Shown piece by piece: positions 1 to 5,479 of a stretch of 5,479 nt of DNA. The notes below the pieces were generated by a model, which was not told the origin of the DNA, did not search any database, and worked only from the letters and a program-made list of their open reading frames with translations. Location of the stretch: NCBI GenBank assembly GCA_947523045.1, contig CANNUR010000210.1, positions 1-5,479 of the forward strand, written 5' to 3'. Each line of letters opens with the position of its first letter. Position 1 is the first letter of the stretch. The translations under genes were made by a program, and so were the position numbers. The DNA is from an uncultured Prosthecobacter sp. (GTDB taxonomy: Bacteria; Verrucomicrobiota; Verrucomicrobiia; Verrucomicrobiales; Verrucomicrobiaceae).

Positions 1-860
1 AGCTTGCGGATCATGGCGATCGTTTGCGCGCCCTGGCAGCCGGGGCCGCGGCCGAGGTGGTCGTTGCAGTCGCTGCCATAGAGGATCTTGTCCTGGTGAC
101 GCTCAAAGAAGGCGGTCGTGTGCGCCTCATCGCGGGTCAGGGCATTGAGGCCGGAGCCGGCCGACATGTCGGCGAACAGGTTGGGATAATCGGCCAGGTA
201 GCGGTCGGTCAGGCCGCCGGGCGTGACCGGGCCCTTGGGATAGAGGTTCTTCGGCTCGTGCTTGAGGTCGATGTTGCCCCAGAAGGTCTGGGCATGGCCG
301 ATGAAGTTCGTCTTGGGAAACTTCGCCAGCATCGTGTGGAAGCGTTCGTAGCCGAGGTTGTAGGTGTCGTGCTGGAAGTGCAGCAGGATTGGCACGCCGT
401 AGTCGGCGGCGAGGGCATACAGGCGCTGGCTTGGTGCCGAGTCGCATTCGACATGAAACTTTTGTTCGGCAATCAGGCGGGCGCCGAGCTTGAGCCACTT
501 CTCGATCTCGGTTGCCGCCCCCGCGTGATCCGTGACCTCGTTGACGCCCCAGAGGAAGCGGTCGGGATGTTCCTGGGCGAGGCGCCGGCAGGTCTCGGTG
601 GTGCCGCAGCCGGCGGCGAGACCATTCGATTTGCCGTTGTGGGTCGACGGCGTTTGCAGGGGCGTGCCGGCGGGCAGCAGCAGGGTGGTGGTGACGCCCA
701 TGGCCTTCTGATGGGCGATCAGGTGGGCGTCGTCGCGGCCGCGGTAGTTTGTGTGCTGATGGATATCGATGATCGGCTCGACGGCGCCTGTCTGGGCGAA
801 AGTCGAGGCGGCGGCGGACAGGCTGGTCGCCAGGAAGGCGCGGCGGGTGGCGGTGGGCAT
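1..860 (-). CDS. Tat-exported amidohydrolase (amidohydrolase_2/ACMSD-like), 3' end missing
   Basis: Predicted metal-dependent hydrolase or decarboxylase of the amidohydrolase-related TIM-barrel family (PF04909-like). The frame is open from ATG 858-860 to the left edge: 286 complete codons and no stop. Residues 1-22 form a twin-arginine signal (TRRAFLA at 5-11, then an Ala/Ser-rich stretch, likely cleavage after TFA at 20-22), so the folded enzyme should act in the periplasm. Putative metal ligands seen are the HxH pair H34/H36 in IIDIHQH at the end of strand 1, H161 or H164 in LLHFQHD, H189 in FIGHA and D264 in ILYGSD, in the order expected for the superfamily. Relatives are usually about 300-350 residues, so perhaps the last 20-60 are missing. 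It starts 7 nt after the transporter stop, which points to co-transcription and translational coupling. No Shine-Dalgarno is visible. The substrate cannot be read from sequence; family confidence is high, function low. Confidence 0.88.
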   Translation of the reverse strand, partial: MPTATRRAFLATSLSAAASTFAQTGAVEPIIDIHQHTNYRGRDDAHLIAHQKAMGVTTTLLLPAGTPLQTPSTHNGKSNGLAAGCGTTETCRRLAQEHPDRFLWGVNEVTDHAGAATEIEKWLKLGARLIAEQKFHVECDSAPSQRLYALAADYGVPILLHFQHDTYNLGYERFHTMLAKFPKTNFIGHAQTFWGNIDLKHEPKNLYPKGPVTPGGLTDRYLADYPNLFADMSAGSGLNALTRDEAHTTAFFERHQDKILYGSDCNDHLGRGPGCQGAQTIAMIRK

Positions 861-862
861 GG

Positions 863-877
863 CAGGCTTACGGCCTG
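863..877 (-). promoter_or_regulatory. Junction hairpin holding the transporter stop codon
   Basis: On the minus-strand transcript the bases read CAGGC-CGTAA-GCCTG: a perfect 5-bp stem with a 5-nt loop containing the TAA stop of the EamA gene (870-868). The stem ends 2 nt before the amidohydrolase ATG (860-858), covering the place where a ribosome-binding site would lie; no such site is visible. A ribosome finishing the transporter would melt the stem, which would fit translational coupling. A 5-bp GC-rich stem can occur by chance, so the function is inferred. Confidence 0.3.
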
Positions 878-1731
878 GCAAGCCCCTTTCTTCGCAGCCA
901 GGGCACGAGCAGGACGCTGCCGGTGATCAGCGAGGCGCCGAGGTAGAAACCGCCGGTCATCTTTTCCTCGGCCCCGAACACGAGCATGGCGAGCAGGATG
1001 CCGTAGACCGGTTCGAGGTTGTAGATGACGTTGACACTGAAGACATCGAGGTGGCGCAGCACGATCATGTAGCCGGCGTAGGCACCGACGGTGCAGATCC
1101 CGGACAGCACAAGCAGCCAGGGCCAGTCGCTGGCGCTTGGCCAGGCGGGCGCCGCCCCGGCAAAGGGCAGGGTGGCCAGGGTCACGATCAGCGCGCCGAG
1201 CATCTGCCAGGCACCAATGACAGCGTAGTGACGCCGCGCAGCGACCTGCTTGCTGAAGACGATGAAGAGGGCGGCGAGCAGGGCGGCGAGCAGGCCGAGT
1301 GTCAGGCCCTGCCAGTGGCGGAACTCGACCTCGTAGATCAGCCAGACTGCGCCGACGACAATGACGCCGACGACGAGCTCCAGCGGTCGCCAGCGCCGGC
1401 TGCCATTGATCCAGGGTTCGAGCAGCGAGCACCAGAGCATGGCGGTGGGCAGGGCGGCGAGGCTGACCGAGGCGGTGGCGACCCGCGCCGAGGCGAAGAA
1501 CGCCACCCAATGCAGGCCGAGCAGGGCGCCAAGACCGAGCAGGTGGCGGGCATCCGGCCCCGGCAGTCGCAGCGGCGCGCGCAGGGCGCGTGCGAGCAGG
1601 GCAAAGCCGGCGACCGCGAGCAGGGTGCGCCAGAGCACGAGGTCGGCGGCCGGCAGGCTCACAAGTTTGCCGAGGATGGCGGTCAGACCCCAGGCCAGGG
1701 TGACCAGATGCATGAGCAGGGAGTAGCGCAT
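868..1731 (-). CDS. EamA/DMT-family transporter
   Basis: Inner-membrane protein of the drug/metabolite transporter superfamily, which exports or takes up small metabolites such as amino acids, nucleotides or sugars. The complete 287-residue product matches the usual length (about 280-310) and consists of about ten hydrophobic helices in two EamA repeats. The first repeat covers roughly residues 5-133, with the typical LHWVAFFASARVATAS stretch at 72-87 and LLEP at 103-106. The second covers roughly 142-278, with NLEPVYGILLAMLVFGAEE at 238-256, a hallmark of the C-terminal repeat. A positively charged tail (RRKGLARP) ends the protein. The start at 1731 is chosen because it gives a normal N-terminus; Met7 is an alternative. 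There is no clear Shine-Dalgarno. The gene follows yyaL by 28 nt and precedes the amidohydrolase by 7 nt, so it is probably the middle gene of an operon. The substrate is unknown; a link to the exported hydrolase is inference. Confidence 0.92.
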   Translation of the reverse strand: MRYSLLMHLVTLAWGLTAILGKLVSLPAADLVLWRTLLAVAGFALLARALRAPLRLPGPDARHLLGLGALLGLHWVAFFASARVATASVSLAALPTAMLWCSLLEPWINGSRRWRPLELVVGVIVVGAVWLIYEVEFRHWQGLTLGLLAALLAALFIVFSKQVAARRHYAVIGAWQMLGALIVTLATLPFAGAAPAWPSASDWPWLLVLSGICTVGAYAGYMIVLRHLDVFSVNVIYNLEPVYGILLAMLVFGAEEKMTGGFYLGASLITGSVLLVPWLRRKGLARP

Positions 1732-1736
1732 GGAGG

Positions 1737-1749
1737 GCGGCCAGGCCGC
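1737..1749. repeat. 13-bp palindrome between yyaL and the EamA gene
   Basis: GCGGCCAGGCCGC has perfect 6-bp arms around a single central base and sits inside the 28-nt gap between the yyaL stop (1760-1762) and the transporter ATG (1729-1731). As RNA it could fold only as a 4-bp stem with a 5-nt loop, and no U-run follows it, so it is not a convincing terminator. It may be a protein site, a weak attenuating structure or compositional chance. Confidence 0.25.
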
Positions 1750-1759
1750 TCGGAAGGGC

Positions 1760-3910
1760 TTAGGCCAGCAGTTTGGCCAGTTCCCCGGGCCCGGTCACCG
1801 GCGCCTGGCAGGTGTAGTTCTGGCAGACATAAGCGGCGGGTGCGCCGCCGACCGGTTTCATCTCCGCCAGCGCGGCGTTCTGCGTGCCGAGCCAGGCCTG
1901 GTGCTCAGCGCCGTCGGCGTGCAGCAGGACGGCGTTCGGCAGCAGGCGACGGTGCACCACCTCGGCGAGGGCGCGGAAGGCCGGGCTGGCCTTGTCGCCC
2001 GCCAGCACGATCTGCTGCTTGCCGCGCTCGAGGAAGTCCGCGGCCATGACCAGCACCGGTACCGACGAGGGCGCGCTTTCGAGTGTCGCGCTGAAGAGGG
2101 CGACAATGCGAGCCGCCTGCTCCTGCCAGGCCGGGCGGTCGAGCATGGCGGCAAGGCGGGCCAGGTTGAGGGCGGCGAGGGAATTCGGCGAAGGTTCGGC
2201 GCCGTCGTAGTCCTCCTTGATGCGCAGAACCGAGTGGGCCATGTCGGTGTGGACGCTGTAGTAACCGCCGCGTTCGCGGTCGAGGAAGAGTCCATCCATC
2301 TCTTCCTGCAGGGCGGCGGCCCAGCGCAGCCAGCGACCGTCGAAGCCGGCCTGGTAGAGGTCGAGCAGGCCATGGATCAGGCAGGCGTAATCGGTGGCGA
2401 AGCCACGCGGGCCGCGTTCGCCCTCGCGCCAGCTGCGGTGCAGGCCCTTGCCGGGTTCGGCGCAGAGTTGGTCGTGAATGAAACCTGCCGCACCGGTGGC
2501 CAGATCGAGCAGGCCGGCATCGCCCAGCGCCGCGCCGGCCCGAGCCAGGCCGGAAATCATCAGGCCGTTCCAGGCGGTGATGACCTTGTCGTCGAGGTGC
2601 GGTCGCGGCCGCTTGGCGCGGGCTTCAAACAGCACCTTGAGGCCGTCGGCGAGGATCTCCTGAACCTCCTCGACCGGCTTCTTGAAAAACTCCGCGGTCT
2701 TCTTCGCCGAGAAGGCCTTGAACAGGGTGTTCAAGCCGGCGAGTTCGCCCTGCGGGTCGCTCTCCGGCCGGGCATTGCCATCGCGGCGGGCACCATAGGC
2801 GTAACGGAAAACGCTGCCGCGCTCGCGGCCGAGCAATTCATCGATCTCCGCCGCCTTCCACACGTAAAAGGCACCCTCATGCTTGTGCTCGTTGTCCTCC
2901 GCCCGCAGGCTGTCGGCATCCTCCGCGGAGTAGAAGCCGCCCTCGGCATGGCGCAGGTCGCGCGCGGCATAGGCGGCGATCTCACGCGCTACGCCGGCCA
3001 GGAAGGCCGAGCCGGTGACCAGGTGCCCTTCGGCATAGGCCCAGAGCAGCTGGCCCTGGTCGTACAGCATCTTTTCGTAGTGCGGGATATGCCAGTAGCC
3101 ATCGACGCTGTAGCGATGGAACCCACCGCCGACGTGATCCCAGATGCCGCCGTTGGCCATGGCGCGAAGCGTGCGCGCGCACATCTCGCCGGCCCACTCC
3201 GACTCGCTGCGCCGCGTCTCCTCCTTCGCCCAGGCAAGGTGGATGCGCAGCAGCAGGTTGATCGAGGTCGAGCGCGGGAACTTGGGCGCGCCGCTGAAGC
3301 CGCCCTCATGGTAGTCGTAGCTGCTGGCGAGATCGTCGTAGGCCTTCTGCACCACGGCGTCGGTCTTCACCTCCTTGGCGGCGGCCTCGCCGTCGAGAAA
3401 TTCCTGCAGCTTGCTCACCGAGCGCTCGGCGCCGGCCAGCACTTTTTCCCGGTCCTCGGTCCAGGCCTTGTGCAGTTCCTTGAGCAGGTTGAGAAAGCCG
3501 ATGCGGCCCTGGGTGTTCTCCGGCGGGAAGTAGGTGCCGCCAAAGAAAGGCTTCAATTCCGGAGTCAGAAAGACGTTCATCGGCCAGCCGCCGCCGCCGC
3601 TCGCGGCCTGCACGTAGGTCATGTAGGTGAGGTCGACGTCCGGCCGCTCCTCGCGATCGAGCTTCACCGGCACGAAGTGGGCGTTGATGAAGGCGGCGAT
3701 CTCTTCGTTCTCGAAGGACTCGCGCTCCATGACATGGCACCAGTGGCAGGTCGAGTAGCCGCTCGACAGGAAGATGGGCTTGTCCTCGGCCTTGGCCTTG
3801 GCCACCGCCTCGTCGCCCCAGGGCAGCCAGTTCACCGGGTTGTGCGCGTGCTGCAGGAGGTAGGGCGATTTCTCCTTCGCGAGGGCATTCGTGTACTTGG
3901 GGGTCGACAT
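1760..3910 (-). CDS. yyaL: Thioredoxin-domain protein, YyaL/SPATA20 (DUF255) family
   Basis: Complete 716-residue protein of the widespread DUF255 family (B. subtilis YyaL, mammalian SPATA20), a thioredoxin-like domain fused to an (alpha/alpha)6-type barrel resembling N-acylglucosamine 2-epimerases; the biochemical role is not established. The thioredoxin-like part spans about residues 1-165: [14 protein letters not shown] at 15-28, the redox-type motif C55-H-W-C58, [10 protein letters not shown] at 108-117 and GGTYFPP at 124-130. The barrel part includes [10 protein letters not shown] (203-212), [15 protein letters not shown] (254-268), HYEKMLYDQ (277-285), AWNGLMISG (446-454) and [15 protein letters not shown] (572-586). 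The C-terminus has a family-typical C696-QNYT-C701-QAP. No signal peptide is seen, so it is probably cytoplasmic. I chose ATG 3910 over the upstream in-frame ATG at 4015 because family similarity begins at once with SPYLLQH; the 35-residue extension is basic, unlike the family, and would overlap the divergent gene's start codon. It is the first gene of the presumed three-gene operon. Confidence 0.95.
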   Translation of the reverse strand: MSTPKYTNALAKEKSPYLLQHAHNPVNWLPWGDEAVAKAKAEDKPIFLSSGYSTCHWCHVMERESFENEEIAAFINAHFVPVKLDREERPDVDLTYMTYVQAASGGGGWPMNVFLTPELKPFFGGTYFPPENTQGRIGFLNLLKELHKAWTEDREKVLAGAERSVSKLQEFLDGEAAAKEVKTDAVVQKAYDDLASSYDYHEGGFSGAPKFPRSTSINLLLRIHLAWAKEETRRSESEWAGEMCARTLRAMANGGIWDHVGGGFHRYSVDGYWHIPHYEKMLYDQGQLLWAYAEGHLVTGSAFLAGVAREIAAYAARDLRHAEGGFYSAEDADSLRAEDNEHKHEGAFYVWKAAEIDELLGRERGSVFRYAYGARRDGNARPESDPQGELAGLNTLFKAFSAKKTAEFFKKPVEEVQEILADGLKVLFEARAKRPRPHLDDKVITAWNGLMISGLARAGAALGDAGLLDLATGAAGFIHDQLCAEPGKGLHRSWREGERGPRGFATDYACLIHGLLDLYQAGFDGRWLRWAAALQEEMDGLFLDRERGGYYSVHTDMAHSVLRIKEDYDGAEPSPNSLAALNLARLAAMLDRPAWQEQAARIVALFSATLESAPSSVPVLVMAADFLERGKQQIVLAGDKASPAFRALAEVVHRRLLPNAVLLHADGAEHQAWLGTQNAALAEMKPVGGAPAAYVCQNYTCQAPVTGPGELAKLLA

Positions 3911-4013
3911 GGCTGGGGAGGGTAACGTGCCCAGTCCGGCCCGGGTTGCAAGGCGGGCCACGCGGTCCCGGCGCAACATCGGCCTCGCCGGCGGGGTATA
4001 TCTCCGCCCGATC
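3911..4013. promoter_or_regulatory. Divergent intergenic promoter region
   Basis: These 103 bp separate the start of yyaL (minus strand) from the start of the LamG/barrel gene (plus strand), so they should carry promoters for both directions. On the plus strand TATATC at 3997-4002 resembles a -10 box (4 of 6 consensus positions), with a poor -35 candidate GCAACA at 3973-3978 (18-bp spacer). Transcription from it would begin around 4009-4010, leaving a leader of only about 4-5 nt before ATG 4014. On the minus strand TTGCAA (3951-3946) could be a -35 box for yyaL, but the -10 partner 17 bp downstream (ACGTTA) is weak. No Shine-Dalgarno precedes either start. The regulatory role follows from position; the individual boxes are tentative. 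Confidence 0.5.
3990..4008. promoter_or_regulatory. 19-bp imperfect palindrome, candidate operator
   Basis: GGCGGGGTATATCTCCGCC reads as an inverted repeat: perfect outer arms GGCGG (3990-3994) and CCGCC (4004-4008), a mismatched pair at 3995/4003, a matched G-C pair at 3996/4002, and a TATAT centre (3997-4001). It overlaps the possible -10 box of the divergent plus-strand gene and ends 5 bp before its ATG. A dimeric repressor bound here would block transcription. Alternatively, if transcribed, it could form a weak hairpin. Only one copy occurs, and GC-rich arms arise easily by chance in this composition, so the operator call is inference. Confidence 0.3.
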
Positions 4014-5479
4014 ATGCGCCTTTTTCCCTGCCTGCTGCTCGCTCCCGCCCTCGCCGCCGCCCCGCTCCAGGAAACCTGGCAGACCGGCTACACCGGCACC
4101 GATGCCACCGGTCCGCACGTGCTCGGCTGCTGGAGCTTTGATGCGGGCGCGGCACAGCAGGACCGCTCCGGCAAGGGCAATCACCTCGGCCTCAACGGCG
4201 CGGTCACCGTCGCGGAAGGCCGCTTCGGCGGCGCTCTGGAGTCCTTTGAGGGCATGCCGGTGGCCGACAAACCGCATCAGGCGCGGGTGACGGCCGCCGG
4301 CCGGCTTTCGCCCCAAGGGGCCTTCACGCTTGAGATGTGGGTGCAGCCCAAGCCCGAGTTCGACAAGGGCGCGCGCTGCTACCTGGTCGACAAAAAGTAC
4401 GTGCCCGACAATCCCACCGACTATGCCTGGCAGCTCACCGAGGCCGACAAGGCCGGCTTGCGCCGCCTGCTGGTGACGCTCGGTTTTGGCAGTCACTCGG
4501 AGTCGTTTTATTCTGAGCCGCTGCGCCTGCCGGCCGGCGAGTGGCATCACCTCGCTTTCACCTACGATGCTGCCGGCACGGTGACTTTTTATCTTGATGG
4601 CTCCACCCACAGCCGGGTGACCAAGCCCGGTCTTGGCGTGGTCGTGCCCGGCCGGCGCGGCCTCTTCCTTGGCGACCGCGGTGGCAGCAGTTACGCCGGC
4701 TTTCCCGGCCGCATCGATGAGGTGCGCCTGTGCGAGGGCGCGTTGAAGTTTGAGCCGGTCGAGCTGGCGATCGAATCCACGCGCACGGTCTGGCAGCGCC
4801 TCGAGCGCACGGAGGCGGTGTCGATCCTCTGCACCAACCTGCGCCGCGAAACGCTGCAGGGCGCGCAACTGCAGGTCGAGTTCGGTGGCAAAACCGAGAC
4901 CTTCCAGCTGCCGGATCTGGCGCCCGGTGCGGTGCACACGGCGCGCTACACGGTCAACACCGCTCTCAAGCCCGGCAGCTATCCGCTGCGCGCCACGCTG
5001 AGTGCCGGTGGTGCCACCAGCGAACGCACCCGAGAGTTTCGCCTTGTTGCCCGCCTGCCGGCTGGGCGCATGCCGGTGGTCATGTGGGGCGCCAACGCCG
5101 AGGAGATCCCGCGCCTCAAGGATCTCGGTTTCACCCATTTCATCGGCCTCGGCACCCAGCTCGGCGAGATCTGGACGCAGAAGAAGGATGTGCCGCCCGG
5201 CGATGCCGAGTTCATCGCGCGTCAGCGCGCCGGTCTCGACGAGGCCCTGGCTGCCGGGCTGGGGGTGGTCGCCAGCGTGGCCCCCTCGCGCCTGTTCGAG
5301 AACCGGCCGGAATTCCATCGCCTCGGTCGCGATGGCCAACCCTTCGCCCGCCACGACATCTGCGCCTCGCTGCCGGAGTTTCCGCCCTTCTTTGAAAACG
5401 TCGGCCGCAGCTTGGCAAGAACCTACGGCAGCCATCCCGCCTTCACCACGGTGCTCATCGACACCGAGGTGCGCGACGC
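4014..5479 (+). CDS. Secreted LamG-like / Ig-like / TIM-barrel-like protein, 3' end missing
   Basis: Open from ATG 4014 to the right edge, 488 complete codons without a stop. Residues 1-16 form a short Sec-type signal (MRLF, then [11 protein letters not shown]), so the product is probably exported. Residues 36-240 form a LamG/concanavalin A-like jelly roll: LGCWSFD at 37-43, [11 protein letters not shown] at 50-60, [10 protein letters not shown] at 104-113, [22 protein letters not shown] at 175-196 (core WHHLAFTYD) and GRIDEVRL at 232-239. Residues 248-346 look like an Ig/CARDB-type beta sandwich. From 352 the pattern suggests a (beta/alpha) barrel: [21 protein letters not shown] (start 353), LGVVASVAP (416-424), and [11 protein letters not shown] at 478-488, where the window ends. 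E485 after a beta strand is a possible catalytic acid, as in clan GH-A hydrolases, but this is inference. Polysaccharide binding and cleavage is the likely role. An in-frame GTG at 3927 was rejected because it would put a basic extension ahead of the signal peptide. Confidence 0.85.
   Translation, partial: MRLFPCLLLAPALAAAPLQETWQTGYTGTDATGPHVLGCWSFDAGAAQQDRSGKGNHLGLNGAVTVAEGRFGGALESFEGMPVADKPHQARVTAAGRLSPQGAFTLEMWVQPKPEFDKGARCYLVDKKYVPDNPTDYAWQLTEADKAGLRRLLVTLGFGSHSESFYSEPLRLPAGEWHHLAFTYDAAGTVTFYLDGSTHSRVTKPGLGVVVPGRRGLFLGDRGGSSYAGFPGRIDEVRLCEGALKFEPVELAIESTRTVWQRLERTEAVSILCTNLRRETLQGAQLQVEFGGKTETFQLPDLAPGAVHTARYTVNTALKPGSYPLRATLSAGGATSERTREFRLVARLPAGRMPVVMWGANAEEIPRLKDLGFTHFIGLGTQLGEIWTQKKDVPPGDAEFIARQRAGLDEALAAGLGVVASVAPSRLFENRPEFHRLGRDGQPFARHDICASLPEFPPFFENVGRSLARTYGSHPAFTTVLIDTEVRD

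Larger units (their letters stand above)
1..3910 (-). other. Presumed three-gene operon yyaL - EamA transporter - amidohydrolase
   Basis: Three genes in the same direction with gaps of 28 nt and 7 nt and no terminator-like stem plus T-run between them. The promoter should lie in 3911-4013. Downstream members beyond the left edge cannot be seen. Co-transcription is inferred from spacing only; the products (a probably cytoplasmic thioredoxin-fold protein, an inner-membrane transporter and a Tat-exported hydrolase) have no known shared pathway. Confidence 0.6.

Noticed and set aside
24..926. 300-codon open frame on the plus strand
   Set aside because: Antisense to the amidohydrolase, whose reverse frame shows a Tat signal and the full set of metal-ligand motifs.
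1737..1749. Intercistronic palindrome as a rho-independent terminator
   Set aside because: The stem would be only 4 bp once a loop is allowed, and no T-run follows on the minus strand.
769..2049. 426-codon open frame on the plus strand
   Set aside because: Antisense to the EamA transporter in codon register, with low-complexity Gly/Gln/Arg/Ala composition and no domain.
1730..3925. 731-codon open frame on the plus strand
   Set aside because: Exactly antisense and in codon register with the strongly conserved yyaL; its product is a biased Gly/Ala/Val/Arg-rich sequence without recognisable domains.
3923..3951. TTGCAA-17-ACGTTA as a definite sigma70 promoter for yyaL
   Set aside because: The -10 element matches consensus poorly; kept only as a remark within the intergenic region.
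3927..4013. Upstream in-frame GTG start for the LamG/barrel gene
   Set aside because: It would add 29 mostly basic residues before an otherwise good signal peptide.
3911..4015. Extended yyaL start at ATG 4015 (35 extra residues)
   Set aside because: The extension is basic and unlike the family, whose similarity starts just after Met at 3910. It would also remove all intergenic space and share the CATG at 4013-4016 with the divergent gene's ATG.
3306..5435. 709-codon open frame on the minus strand
   Set aside because: Antisense to the LamG/barrel gene for its first two thirds and a frame-shifted reading of yyaL for the rest; no domain and no plausible N-terminus.
1..5479. Mobile elements, CRISPR arrays, tRNA/rRNA, toxin-antitoxin or defence genes
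   Set aside because: No terminal inverted repeats, spaced direct repeats, RNA gene signatures or relevant protein motifs seen on either strand.

Overview
This is a GC-rich window (roughly two thirds G+C by eye) with four protein-coding genes, almost no non-coding DNA, and both outer genes cut by the window edges. The gene content suggests a Gram-negative, carbohydrate-degrading bacterium. It includes a secreted LamG/barrel protein, a Tat-exported amidohydrolase of the ACMSD-like fold, and a full-length DUF255/YyaL protein. None of the four starts has a recognisable Shine-Dalgarno sequence. I favour Verrucomicrobiota (Opitutales-like) or a relative in the Planctomycetes-Verrucomicrobia group. 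That is inference from style and content, because no rRNA or marker gene is present.

Layout. On the minus strand, read from 3910 down to 1, three genes lie head to tail: a YyaL/SPATA20-type thioredoxin-domain protein (1760-3910), an EamA/DMT-family membrane transporter (868-1731) and a Tat-signal amidohydrolase (start at 860, running off the left edge). Gaps of 28 and 7 nt suggest one transcription unit. On the plus strand a divergent gene (4014 to the right edge) encodes an exported LamG-like domain, then an Ig-like linker, then the first half of what looks like a (beta/alpha) barrel. The 103-bp divergent intergenic region (3911-4013) is the only sizeable non-coding stretch. It holds a 19-bp imperfect palindrome centred on TATAT just before the plus-strand start.

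How they might work together. The LamG/barrel protein and the amidohydrolase both carry export signals, and the transporter sits in the inner membrane, so an envelope or carbohydrate-related small-molecule role is possible. YyaL-family proteins have no firmly established function, so any joint pathway is speculative. The long open frames antisense to all four genes are codon-register shadows and are not annotated. I found no mobile element, CRISPR array, RNA gene, toxin-antitoxin or defence system. The least explained items are the LamG/barrel protein and the palindromic divergent promoter region.
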